Of a stretch of DNA of 64,000 nt, positions 7,725 to 16,463 are shown in pieces. How positions within the stretch are numbered: the stretch's first letter is position 1; each line of letters opens with the position of its first letter. The stretch spans positions 2,922,252 to 2,986,251 of the forward strand of contig NC_067207.1 of assembly GCF_026262505.1 (NCBI RefSeq), given 5' to 3'. This stretch comes from Trichomonas vaginalis G3 (taxonomy: Eukaryota > Parabasalia > Trichomonadida > Trichomonadidae). The notes under the pieces were generated by a model. It was given only the letters and a program-made list of their open reading frames with translations. It did no database searches and was not told where the DNA came from. The translations under genes were made by a program, and so were the position numbers.

Positions 7725-8515
7725 TGTATATGAAACTAAGTTCTAAGTAAAACGCATGGTATAATGGAATTATTCTTTTTCTTCCATCTGTAGTAAACCA
7801 TACTTGAAAGTCTGAAATACTTCCACTCGGCGGTTCATATAACTTTGTAGGTTTTTCGTAAAAGTCATTTGCCAAGCATAAAAAAGAGTTTTGGGCGCCA
7901 GAAAATGAAGCATGAACAATAATAGCATCTGGGTCGAAAATATTTTCATATGTTCCATTAGGGTTTTCGACTTCATAATAGTCCGGTGTACTGGATATGC
8001 TGCAGGCTGATTTAACATCCTCATAAATCTATACCATGCCAAGTTGTTATATTTTGTAGAAATATAAACGTTTTCTCCAAGGTCTTCTATTTTATTGATT
8101 TTAACAGTTGCATTTTTCCTGTCATAAATAATATCGAGATGGTATTCTCCTTCGTCAATGTTATACTGGTTTGCATATTCGATATAGATATCGTTTATTT
8201 TTTTCTTGAAAAGCTTGAAGAGTTGTTTCTAAGTTTACAAGCAAACTAACTTGTAAAAGTTAAATTTCTCATACATACGTTTTTCTTTGTTATAGTATCG
8301 AACTTCAAAACCGACCGTAAATGTGAAACCATGTATGGCTTCTGAAATGAACTTCATTCTACGAAAGCCAATAGCTTTTGTGACGGATGGGTCTCTTAAC
8401 CATCTTAATGGGTAGTCAAACGATAGCCTTCATGCTTTACGGTCTCTGTCTCAAACTTTGACCGACATTAGTAAAAAGTTCATCTAATGGTTTAGTTGTA
8501 GCAACTCTAGAATTT
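7725..8515 (-). pseudogene. Broken paralogue of the 14945-15805 gene
   Basis: On the minus strand, blocks such as FSISDFQVWFTT-like SISDFQVWFTTDG, VHASFSGAQNSFLCLANDFY and AIGFRRM correspond in order to SFSDFQVWFTTNG, CHASFSSSNNSFLCIGKDFY and AIGFRRV of the intact protein at 14945-15805. The copy is broken in more than one place. It shows that the element holds two copies of this gene in opposite orientation. The ends are approximate. Confidence 0.75.
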
Positions 8516-8551
8516 TCTTTTTATTGAAAGCATATTTTATCTAGAATAAAA

Positions 8552-8788
8552 ATGTCAAATGAAACAGCGTCTATGAGAGAAATACAACACAACCGACAAC
8601 TCATTATGCAAGCTCTAAATAAGAACACAACAAACTTTTCAAACTATGCTAAAATATCTGAGTCATTGAAAGAAGGAAACCTAAAACTAACAATAAACCC
8701 TATGACAGATGAGTTTCTATTTCAAGACAATAAGAACAATACTGTCTGTATAAATCCAACAAAAGGAACTTTAAACGAGAAACTATAA
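8552..8788 (+). CDS. Short frame before the fibre gene
   Basis: A 78-residue frame begins MSNETASMREIQHNRQLIMQ after a TATTTTATCTAGAATAAAA leader. It is helical and then beta-like (NLKLTINPMTDEFLFQDNK). N-terminal parts of fibre proteins that attach to a virion often look like this, and the neighbour in the same direction is a fibre protein. How the two relate is left open. Confidence 0.5.
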   Translation: MSNETASMREIQHNRQLIMQALNKNTTNFSNYAKISESLKEGNLKLTINPMTDEFLFQDNKNNTVCINPTKGTLNEKL

Positions 8789-8799
8789 ATGAACTTCTT

Positions 8800-10569
8800 T
8801 TGAAAGCAGATGTTGACAACAAAGCTGACAAAGAATATGTAGACGATGCAATAGCAAAAGAAGAAGAAAGAGCTAACAATGCTTATGCAACAAAAGAACA
8901 TACTCATCCTGAACTAGCAGACAAAACATATGTTGACAATAAAATGTCAAGTGAAGTGACAAGAGCTGAAAACGAATATTCTAAAAAGACTCATACACAT
9001 TCTATATCTGATATTACAAACTTACAAGAAACCTTAAACAGGAAAAGTGACGTTGGACATACACATACCATTGCAAATATTACAAACTTACAAGAAACCT
9101 TAAACAGGAAAAGTGCCGTTGGACATACACATTCTATATCTGATATTACAAACTTACAAGAAACCTTAAACAGGAAAAGTGACGTTGGACATACACATAC
9201 CATTGCAAATATTACAAACTTACAAGAAACCTTAAACAGGAAAAGTGCCGTTGGACATACACATTCTATATCTGAAATAACAGACTTAAACGTTAGCCTT
9301 GAAAATAAAGCAGATAAAACATATGTGGCTAGTGTGTTAGTGAAGAAGGCGGATAAGGAATATGTTAATGAAAAAGATAATGAAATTATAGAAAGGGTTG
9401 AATGGTATCATGAACGGACAATGAAGACTTTTAAATTTAAAGCCGATACAGGATGGGTTTCAGAATGTTTAGACCTTAAAGCGGATAAAACATATGTTAA
9501 CGATGAGTTAGAGAAGAAGGCAGATAAAACATATGTCAATGAAATATACCAAAGTTTAGTTGGAACAAAAAATATTGAAACTATTGTTGGTGACTTTTCT
9601 TTCAATGAAGAAAATAAATATTTTAGATGGCAGTTTGTACAGTCCTTAGAAAATGGTACACGGTATAAACTCATTCCGAAAAATAACAATGAAATGTATG
9701 TAAGCTATAAAAAGAATGATGGTACACAAGTTAAAGTTCCATTAGACAACAACCGCTACTTAAACTTATATGGAGACGAACAAAAGAAATATTTAAGAGT
9801 TTATGAAATGGCAGATATGACATTGCCTGACCCAGCTCCAGCACCATATTATTATGACTATGGAGATGACGACAAAACACCACATGTAGACCCAAAAAAG
9901 CAAACATTATATTTAGAATATTATAGATATAAAAGATATAATGCAATAGAAAAAACGAGAATAGTATACTATTATGAAGATGACAGAAATAAATATTATA
10001 GTCAAGACTTTACCTACCCTGAAAACATAAGATTATATTATAAAAAATATTCTGACACAAACCAGAAGAAACCTGAAATAGTTGCACTATATTTTAAGTT
10101 CAAAAGAGACAATCCTATAATATCTCATATGTTTGATTTAATGAACCCAGTAGGTTCTATTTATACATCTATGGAAGCAAGAGGTCCTCAAGTAATGTTT
10201 GGTGTTGGTGCATGGGAACGAATACTCGAAAGGTTTTTGTATTGTGCAAACTCTCCAAAGGAAACAGGTGGAAGTAAAACGATATCTGTCGACAACTTGC
10301 CACCACATAGTCATTCTGGTACAACAAGTTCTAATGGAAACCATAGTCATAGGGTTTGCAAACAAGGATATAACACTGTTTCTCAGACTTCAATGCAAAT
10401 TCAAGTTATGTCAAGATCTCATTTTCCAAACGACCCAGTAGACTGGAATGGAATGTGGACAGATACAACTGGAAACCACCAACATACTTTTACAACAACA
10501 TCTACAGGACTAGGTAAAAAATACATGCCACGTTACATGACAGTTTGTGCATGGTATAGAATTGCTTAG
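8800..10569 (+). CDS. Phage-like fibre protein with tail-collar C-terminus
   Basis: The frame has about 589 codons. Residues 1-70 carry coiled ADKxYVD units (KADKEYVDDAI, ADKTYVDNK) known from phage fibres. Residues 68-155 are four 22-residue repeats around NLQETLNRKS and VGHTHS/T. More ADKTYVN units follow, then a Tyr-rich beta region (about 290-430). The end has NPVGSIYTSMEA, NLPPHSHSG (about 500) and GNHQHTF, the His-rich pattern of the phage tail-collar/short-tail-fibre fold that trimerises and binds metal. The likely job is attachment to a cell surface. Transfer from a bacteriophage-like source is inferred, since such fibres are not a core Polinton part. The exact start is not settled. 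Confidence 0.8.
   Translation: MKADVDNKADKEYVDDAIAKEEERANNAYATKEHTHPELADKTYVDNKMSSEVTRAENEYSKKTHTHSISDITNLQETLNRKSDVGHTHTIANITNLQETLNRKSAVGHTHSISDITNLQETLNRKSDVGHTHTIANITNLQETLNRKSAVGHTHSISEITDLNVSLENKADKTYVASVLVKKADKEYVNEKDNEIIERVEWYHERTMKTFKFKADTGWVSECLDLKADKTYVNDELEKKADKTYVNEIYQSLVGTKNIETIVGDFSFNEENKYFRWQFVQSLENGTRYKLIPKNNNEMYVSYKKNDGTQVKVPLDNNRYLNLYGDEQKKYLRVYEMADMTLPDPAPAPYYYDYGDDDKTPHVDPKKQTLYLEYYRYKRYNAIEKTRIVYYYEDDRNKYYSQDFTYPENIRLYYKKYSDTNQKKPEIVALYFKFKRDNPIISHMFDLMNPVGSIYTSMEARGPQVMFGVGAWERILERFLYCANSPKETGGSKTISVDNLPPHSHSGTTSSNGNHSHRVCKQGYNTVSQTSMQIQVMSRSHFPNDPVDWNGMWTDTTGNHQHTFTTTSTGLGKKYMPRYMTVCAWYRIA
9001..9264 (+). repeat. Four 66-bp repeats in the fibre gene
   Basis: Units start at 9001, 9067, 9133 and 9199, each 66 bp or 22 codons. 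Units 1 and 3, and 2 and 4, are near-identical to each other, giving a 132-bp higher period (SISD..D versus TIAN..A types). A degenerate fifth start follows at 9265. This is a recent in-frame duplication of a unit pair, lengthening the fibre shaft. Confidence 0.9.
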
Positions 10570-11475
10570 TCGTCATTTTCAACTTCTTTAGCATATTCAT
10601 CTGGAGTTGTCTTATATTTGTTAGGAACTGTCTTTGAAAGTATACCACCTTGAACTTTGACAAGTTTGAAACGAGGTCTGACAATATTAGTTTTATCTTC
10701 TGCTTGCAGTCTGTACATTTTGCCATGTTTGCCTAAAACTTCATAATATTCTCTTGTATACTTTCTTCTATTTTTACGAACACGAATGTGAGTACCTGTC
10801 GGGTTCCCATTGTTGTCATAGTCAATAGTATTTTCATATGGGTCGCGTTTAGGTATTTCTATTTTTACTTTGTCACCTTTCTGAAGTTTGAAGCCCGGCA
10901 TTCTTTCTTGTTTGTCTCTTTTGACTAAATTATTAAATATATAGTCTTTCTCTAAGTCAGGGTTGTTTTTCATTTCTTCGGGGGAGTGGTTTCCCAAACC
11001 TTTTTGTTTACGGCTATTGTAAATATTTAAAAACTTGTCTCATCTTTGCCATGGAGAAGTGTCTATACTTGTCGTCATATGACATTTCATTTGCTTCACC
11101 ACCACCTTGTGGTTGGTTTAAGTCTCTTAACATTTTTATACAACCGTCAATGACACCAAGAGCAGAATGGTTTTGGTCGACAATGAAATATTGGTTTACA
11201 TTTTTTGAACGCAGAAAGTTTTTTACATCATCTGATTTGAAAGAACTTTCACAGTCAGATGTCAGTTTTGTTGGATGGTATTTGTCAACGAATATTGTCA
11301 AAGCAGTTTTCACATCTAAAATATTTTTGGACCATAATGGTATGGCTTCACAGTATCTTGTGTTTTGACCGACAAATATTAGCCAGTATGGTGGTCCATC
11401 TGTTCTAACTCTCGGAATGTTTTCCAAGATATCCATAAACCAAGCATTTGGTGTTGAACTAAAGATTTTTATCAT
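10566..11475 (-). pseudogene. Polinton integrase locus (retrovirus-type), broken
   Basis: Two minus-strand blocks belong to one integrase locus. 11014-11475 codes for the catalytic core, recognisable from WFMDILENIP, YWLIFVGQNTRYCEAIPL, TSDCESSFKS and the NHSALGVIDG region. 10566-10997 codes for a C-terminal SH3-like part with KLQKGDKVKIEIPKRDP and YEVLGKHGKMYRLQ. Retrovirus-like integrases insert Polintons into host DNA using their terminal repeats. The locus looks broken (one or more breaks) and is treated as a fossil. It is convergent with the fibre gene, overlapping its stop by 4 bases. Confidence 0.8.
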
Positions 11476-11545
11476 GAGTGCTTTCTTTGTCGCTTTAGAA
11501 ACATAGGGTCCTTGTTTGGATTCGTCATTTTTTAACCCATAAGAA

Positions 11546-11905
11546 ATGGGTTTATTTGGCGCGTTAGCAGGAGTCGCATCTAGATTTTTACCCGCAGTGG
11601 GAACAATAGCCAGAGGTGTATTTGGAGTTGGAAGGAAGATTTTGAGTACATTAGGTATACTTAAAGAGAAAGCACAAACCTATTATACAAACTGTACAGA
11701 AAGGTTGGGATGTAGCACGAGATGCACAAATCTTATTCCAAATCCTGAAAAAAGAGGAAAAGTTCAAGGATGGATGGACAATGTAGGAAGACAAGCAGGA
11801 AACTATTATAACAAAGCAAATGATACTATAACCAAGCAGGACACTATATGGACCAAGGTGAAAGATTCTTTAACAGAGGATATAACCATGCACAACAGTG
11901 GGTAA
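11546..11905 (+). CDS. Small Polinton protein with amphipathic N-terminus
   Basis: The 119-residue protein starts MGLFGALAGVASRFLPAVG and continues TIARGVFGVGRKILSTLG, an apolar/amphipathic region with a possible N-myristoylation glycine. Four Cys follow at about residues 49-60 (TNCTERLGCSTRCTN). Adenovirus pVI and similar Polinton proteins have a membrane-active amphipathic N-terminus, so a minor capsid role is possible but unproven. It lies divergent from the integrase locus. Confidence 0.55.
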   Translation: MGLFGALAGVASRFLPAVGTIARGVFGVGRKILSTLGILKEKAQTYYTNCTERLGCSTRCTNLIPNPEKRGKVQGWMDNVGRQAGNYYNKANDTITKQDTIWTKVKDSLTEDITMHNSG

Positions 11906-11945
11906 ACAATAACCAACCTCAACCGCCTCAAACGTGGGGAATGTA

Positions 11946-11965
11946 AAATTTTTTACTGAGATGAA
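11946..11965 (+). promoter_or_regulatory. T-rich leader shared by two adjacent genes
   Basis: The 20 bases before the ATG at 11966 are the same as those before the ATG at 12138 (12118-12137): a T-run, TTTTTTACTG, then AGATGAA. Similar T-rich boxes lie 15-25 bases before most genes of this element, so this is probably the core promoter or the transcription start region. Confidence 0.6.
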
Positions 11966-12118
11966 ATGAACAATACAGCATTGAGACAAATGGGTTCAAG
12001 ATGGATTTGTCGGCTTCCAGCAGTTACACCACGTGTTTGTCAAGTTCTTCCTATACCTCAGGAAGTTTTAGACCGACTTAAAAAACCTCAACAACCAGTT
12101 GAAAACAAACCAAACTAA
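11966..12118 (+). CDS. Small Polinton protein, 50 residues
   Basis: The frame MNNTALRQMGSRWICRLPAV ends in PQQPVENKPN. It is preceded by the same 20-base leader as the next gene, and the next gene starts 19 bases after its stop; this shared leader is the main support. No homologue was recognised. Confidence 0.5.
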   Translation: MNNTALRQMGSRWICRLPAVTPRVCQVLPIPQEVLDRLKKPQQPVENKPN

Positions 12119-12137
12119 AATTTTTTACTGAGATGAA
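12118..12137 (+). promoter_or_regulatory. Second copy of the shared T-rich leader
   Basis: Matches 11946-11965. Placed directly before the ATG at 12138 and overlapping the previous stop codon, so each gene probably starts its own transcript. Confidence 0.6.
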
Positions 12138-12722
12138 ATGACCGAAGAAGTTGAAACGGTAGATTTGACACCACAAACAAAAAGTTCAGAACCATTGTCA
12201 AAACCTGTCAAAGAACTTACAGATGAAGAGAAAAATTCAATAATAGAAAGTGCCAGGTCTGGAAATACAAACTCTAACTATAAAGTCACTTTTCATAAAA
12301 ATGGAACGGCTAGTATCTCAAAAAAGAAACAGACTCTCACAAATAAAATATTGAAGTCTGAAGGAGCTTTCGAGACAACAGATGGAAAAGTTTACTTCAC
12401 TGACCAACAGTTCATTATAGAACATCTCATTGACTTAGAGTCGAAATATTCTAAACTTTACAACAAACACAAAAAGTTGAAAGGAAAACAAAAACAAATG
12501 GCATATGATATTTATGAAGATGTTGACGGCACAACTGTTCCTGCAAGTGAAGTAAAGTCAGAGGAACCGAAAAGTGACGAAAAACCAATAGAAGAAGAAA
12601 AACCAAAAACTGAAGATAAACCAAAACCAAAGTTTAGTTTGGAAACTAAACCAAGTCAACCTTCATTAGCTGGTATGGGTTGGCGTCAAAGACTTATGGC
12701 AGCAGGTGGTTATGTAAAGTAA
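12138..12722 (+). CDS. Polinton protein with small beta unit, coiled coil and acidic linker
   Basis: The 194-residue protein has a charged N-terminus, a short unit YKVTFHKNGTASISKKK at about 50-66, a predicted coiled coil at about 95-120 (LESKYSKLYNKHKKLKGKQK), a K/E/P-rich linker and the end MGWRQRLMAAGGYVK. The remnant at 2481-2711 in the other Polinton has a similar unit followed by a coiled coil, so this is a shared Polinton family. Function unknown. Confidence 0.65.
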   Translation: MTEEVETVDLTPQTKSSEPLSKPVKELTDEEKNSIIESARSGNTNSNYKVTFHKNGTASISKKKQTLTNKILKSEGAFETTDGKVYFTDQQFIIEHLIDLESKYSKLYNKHKKLKGKQKQMAYDIYEDVDGTTVPASEVKSEEPKSDEKPIEEEKPKTEDKPKPKFSLETKPSQPSLAGMGWRQRLMAAGGYVK

Positions 12723-12753
12723 AGAAAAAAATATATTTTTTATTTTTATAAAA

Positions 12754-14907
12754 ATGCCCCCATATAGAATGGATAGAAAGTCTGCTAGAATAAAAGCAGA
12801 GTTACAAAGATATGGTTGGAGAGTTTCGAAGAATTTTAAATATAGGAAAGGAAGACCCATAAAAGTCTATGACAAATTGTCTGGTCTTCGCTACGAAATG
12901 GATTTGGAAACAGCACGTGCCAATTATCCAAACAGACTAGAGAGGTTAGAAGAAGAACGTCTTATGGACATGCCTTTCGATGTTAGTGAACCTCAAGTTG
13001 AAGGACACGACGGCTTTGCCAGATTCTACTGGAAACATGACGAACAATTGCATCCTTTGAGAAGGAAAAAAGGAAAAGGTGAAGACGCACATGCTCCCAT
13101 GGAAAGAACAAGATATGCATATGAAAAGTATCGTGAAGTTAGAAGTCAAATTACATCTGGTCGAACCTTTACAGTAAACTTTGACGAAGGAAAGAACAAA
13201 GAAGGCTTCATGGGTGTACTTGCTGCAATTCAAGACGGAAATAAGAAAGGACACAATCTCAGATTGACCATAACAGATTTGGATGGTCACATTTACTATG
13301 CATATGGCAATGTCACAACAGCCGCACAACTTCTTGACGCTTTCAAGACTACAAAGAGAGAACAAATGGTTGACTCCGACTCAGACATTTTGAATGCAAT
13401 TGAAGGAATTGCAAGTGTCAAGTTCGAATGGTACCAACCTAACCCTCAAGCAGTCAGACAACATGCTGGATACTTCCCCTTCATAAATAAGTCTGACATT
13501 GACTTGACAAGGTATGGAATTTACAATTCAATTGAAACAATTGTCAACGAACCTTGCATTCTTACATGTCTCAGGAACTCTGGTCTTGTTCCAGATGAGA
13601 AGATGAAGTATCTTGAGTCATGTGTGAAGACAAGGTACATTCTCAGAGGTCAATTGGCAAAAATTGCACCGTTGGCAAATGTCAATATCCGAGTCAACAT
13701 ACCTACAGCTAAAGGTTCTTCACATGACGACTATGTTGTTGACAAAGACTTACCATGGTTGAAGATTGCAATTGTCCACAACCACTTCATGTTGAACGAA
13801 AGTCTTACAAACCCATTGTTCGGAAAATGCAAGTGCAACATTGTCAGAGCTGTAAACATTCTTTTCGAGAAAGGTTTGTTGGAACCAATTCCAGATGACA
13901 AGCTGACAGAAACTTTTGTACCAAAAGACGAAACAAACTTTTCATTGTTAGCAAGACCAAAAGTTGTTCCAGACAAAGTTCTAGCACAAAAGAAGTACAC
14001 AATTCCACAAGGAGTTGGATTGTTCGAATACCAACCTGAACCAGAAGAACTTCCAATGAGGTTGCAAGAACTTCAAGATGCTATAAACAAACTTCCATTG
14101 AGACATCCAATTGACGTCAAATTGTATTGGAGAGCATCTGAGTTAGGTCAGAAGGTTTTATATGAAACAGGTTGCTTCGACGATGTTTATGAGATAACAG
14201 GAGAAGTTTCTCAGAAGATAAGAGACTCACTTGAATTTCCACAAACTGGACCAATTGGTTGCGACAAGTTCGACTCAAACGAAAAGATATACTATGTCGA
14301 CCTTAACGGTGCGTACATGAGGTTTGTCCAATATATTCCGACTGGAATTCCAAACGAAGATGGTGAGTTCCCGGGAAGGAACTATACAGTTGGAAAAGTC
14401 ATACAACAACTGTATGATATTAGGAAAGCTTCAAACCCCAAACTTGCAATGACACTCAAATTGCTTATGAATTCGACATGGGGATATTCCATTAAGAAAC
14501 CTCAAGAGATGAAGAGTAAACATTATGAGAAGGTCGACAACTTTGTTGAAAGGTTTTCTCCTTTTGTTTTGAAGTACGAATTCACTCAAGGTCAAAGTGG
14601 CTTAGTAACCACATTAAAACCTATTGTCGAACATTGGTCTTACCCTCAGTTCGCAAAGGCAGTCCTTGACAACTACAACAAATTCTTCTCCGAAGTCAAA
14701 TCCAAAGTCAAGGTTTACTATGAGAACATTGACGCACTCATGACGAACGAAGAAGGATACAACAAACTCATTGAAATGGGAATGGTCGGTGAAAAGATGG
14801 GCTGTTTTAAGCTAGATAAGGTATTTTCCGAAGTTCATGTAATATCGAAAAGGAAATATTGGGGTATACTTGAAGACGGCACAGAAATAAAACATTGCAT
14901 GAAATAA
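12754..14907 (+). CDS. Polinton protein-primed DNA polymerase B
   Basis: Family B polymerase motifs lie near the C-terminal end of this 717-codon frame: motif A YYVDLNGAY near residues 512-520, motif B KLLMNSTWGYS near 569-579 and a motif C-like YYENIDALM near 655-663, followed by KMGCFKLDKVFSEVHVISKR. Polintons copy themselves with such an enzyme, primed by a terminal protein at the inverted repeats. The gene does not look whole compared with the family and is treated as a fossil part. The start is supported by an AATATATTTTTTATTTT leader just upstream. Confidence 0.85.
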   Translation: MPPYRMDRKSARIKAELQRYGWRVSKNFKYRKGRPIKVYDKLSGLRYEMDLETARANYPNRLERLEEERLMDMPFDVSEPQVEGHDGFARFYWKHDEQLHPLRRKKGKGEDAHAPMERTRYAYEKYREVRSQITSGRTFTVNFDEGKNKEGFMGVLAAIQDGNKKGHNLRLTITDLDGHIYYAYGNVTTAAQLLDAFKTTKREQMVDSDSDILNAIEGIASVKFEWYQPNPQAVRQHAGYFPFINKSDIDLTRYGIYNSIETIVNEPCILTCLRNSGLVPDEKMKYLESCVKTRYILRGQLAKIAPLANVNIRVNIPTAKGSSHDDYVVDKDLPWLKIAIVHNHFMLNESLTNPLFGKCKCNIVRAVNILFEKGLLEPIPDDKLTETFVPKDETNFSLLARPKVVPDKVLAQKKYTIPQGVGLFEYQPEPEELPMRLQELQDAINKLPLRHPIDVKLYWRASELGQKVLYETGCFDDVYEITGEVSQKIRDSLEFPQTGPIGCDKFDSNEKIYYVDLNGAYMRFVQYIPTGIPNEDGEFPGRNYTVGKVIQQLYDIRKASNPKLAMTLKLLMNSTWGYSIKKPQEMKSKHYEKVDNFVERFSPFVLKYEFTQGQSGLVTTLKPIVEHWSYPQFAKAVLDNYNKFFSEVKSKVKVYYENIDALMTNEEGYNKLIEMGMVGEKMGCFKLDKVFSEVHVISKRKYWGILEDGTEIKHCMK

Positions 14908-14944
14908 AAACTTTTTTAAAACAATATATTTTTACATATATTAA

Positions 14945-15805
14945 ATGCTTCAGGCTGAAAAACAAAGAACAAAAGTAGCAGATACAAAACCGTTAGACTA
15001 TATCTTTACAAATGCTGGTAGGACTATTTCAGATGAAGAAATTTCATCCCGAGAATACAGGTTTGACTATCCAATTCGTTGGCTTCAAAGTCCTTCAGAT
15101 GCAAAGGCAATAGGATTTAGAAGAGTTTTGTTTTCAAATAGAACTAACGCATTTATGTTCGCAGTATATTTTCATGGGCAGTATAAAGGTTCTGATGGTC
15201 TAATAGACAAATTTGACGAAATGAGAATCTTTACAGTTCGTTCAGACGAAAGTCTTGAAAAAACTCTAAATGACTTTCAAACTCAAATGAACAAATATTA
15301 TTGGGAACTTCAAGAAAAATACGACTCTTTACTAAATGGAACATACTATCTGAAACTAGAATATGACAAGATGAACTCCACCGTTTCATTTCAAAAGATT
15401 GAAATTAACCCTCCAAGAGATACAGAGTTTTTATTTTGGAAAGTAGACAAACGTTCTTGGGCACAATTTCTTCGGTTACTAAACCAGAACGAACCATTAC
15501 CACCAGATGGTCCATTTAAATTTATACTTCCACCAGCAGATTTGATGGTTTATAGAAACGTGTTTGACCCTCAAAATGTTATGTGTCATGCAAGTTTCAG
15601 TTCAAGCAACAATAGTTTTCTATGTATTGGTAAGGACTTTTATGACTTTGCTTCTAAATTCTACGAACCACCTAGTAACAGTTTCTCTGACTTTCAAGTT
15701 TGGTTCACAACAAATGGTGTGCAACATATTATTCCATTGTACTATGACTTTTATCTCGAATTGTCTTTCATATATAACTACGGAAAAGTGCTGAAAAAGT
15801 ATTGA
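14945..15805 (+). CDS. Polinton virion-type protein, 286 residues
   Basis: A complete frame with an AATATATTTTTACATATATT leader. The protein is mainly beta-like with YRFDYPIRWLQSPSDAKAIG at about 40-59 and SFSDFQVWFTTNGVQHIIPL near the end. A diverged relative lies in the other Polinton (307-1176) and a broken paralogue at 7725-8515, so it is an old and regular Polinton gene. Single-jelly-roll proteins of this size are common capsid parts, but the penton candidate of this element is at 23143-23931, so this may be a second minor capsid or assembly protein. That is inference. Confidence 0.65.
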   Translation: MLQAEKQRTKVADTKPLDYIFTNAGRTISDEEISSREYRFDYPIRWLQSPSDAKAIGFRRVLFSNRTNAFMFAVYFHGQYKGSDGLIDKFDEMRIFTVRSDESLEKTLNDFQTQMNKYYWELQEKYDSLLNGTYYLKLEYDKMNSTVSFQKIEINPPRDTEFLFWKVDKRSWAQFLRLLNQNEPLPPDGPFKFILPPADLMVYRNVFDPQNVMCHASFSSSNNSFLCIGKDFYDFASKFYEPPSNSFSDFQVWFTTNGVQHIIPLYYDFYLELSFIYNYGKVLKKY

Positions 15806-15928
15806 AAAATAATGTTTAGGTGAAGAGGTGAGATCTCACCCGTTTTCTCACCTGTTTTTTCACCCTCTTGAATTTTCATGAAAACAATTTATTTTTGACA
15901 CTTTCACACAAAAACATAAAAAAGTGAG

Positions 15929-16174
15929 TTAAAATGAGATGTTTACTGAACTGGCTGAATGTCGCCTTCTGAGGTTATGTAGAACGGCTGTCCCGTCTGG
16001 TATTTGAATTGGAATTCCGGTCGAAGTCTCGAGCTGAAGTGTAGACCTTCCAGAAATAGTGGTAAACTTGACCTTGGGCTTCATGACCTTGCGCAAGTAG
16101 TCTTTTACGCAGTCGTTAAGTTCTATAAGGTAAATTGCCTCGTCAAATCCTTCTGGCATTCCGAGTCCTTCCAT
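15929..16174 (-). CDS. Small Polinton frame next to a minisatellite
   Basis: The minus-strand frame from the ATG at 16174 gives 81 residues including EGFDEAIYLIELNDCVKDYL and a beta-like end (TTISGRSTLQLETSTGIPIQ). It looks coding by composition. Upstream, on the same strand, the frame runs into the minisatellite at 16172-16455, so the original N-terminus may be lost. No family was recognised. Confidence 0.45.
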   Translation of the reverse strand: MEGLGMPEGFDEAIYLIELNDCVKDYLRKVMKPKVKFTTISGRSTLQLETSTGIPIQIPDGTAVLHNLRRRHSASSVNISF

Positions 16175-16455
16175 CCGACAGGAAAATATTTTCCCGACAA
16201 CTGGAAAAAATTTCCTTCCGACAGGAAAAATTTTTCCTTCCGACAGGAAGAACTCTTCCAGTTGTCCGTCCGTAAACCATTCAAATTTTCGAAAATTGAG
16301 AACTTTTTGGTCGAACTTTCGAAAAAATTTTCCATCCGACAGGAAAAAATTTTCCGGACAAAGGGAAAAAAATTTCCTTCCGACAGGAAAAGTTCTTCCT
16401 TCCGACAGGAAAAGTTCTTCCTTCTGACAGGAAAAGTTCTTCCTTCTGACAGGAC
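16172..16455. repeat. Minisatellite built of small hairpins
   Basis: About eight copies of TTCCGACAGGAAA or close variants, some with TTCC/GGAA arms longer. The last four form a clean 22-bp tandem (TTCCTTCCGACAGGAAAA plus GTTC). Each unit can fold on itself (TTCC...GGAA). Long frames on both strands through this stretch are produced by the repeat and are not genes. Confidence 0.85.
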
Positions 16456-16463
16456 ACAAACGA

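Noticed and set aside
8994-9270. Repeats in the fibre gene as a CRISPR array
   Set aside because: The units are contiguous 66-bp coding repeats without unique spacers.
8800-10569. The fibre gene as bacterial contamination in the assembly
   Set aside because: It lies inside the element between Polinton genes, shares their base composition and overlaps the integrase locus end.
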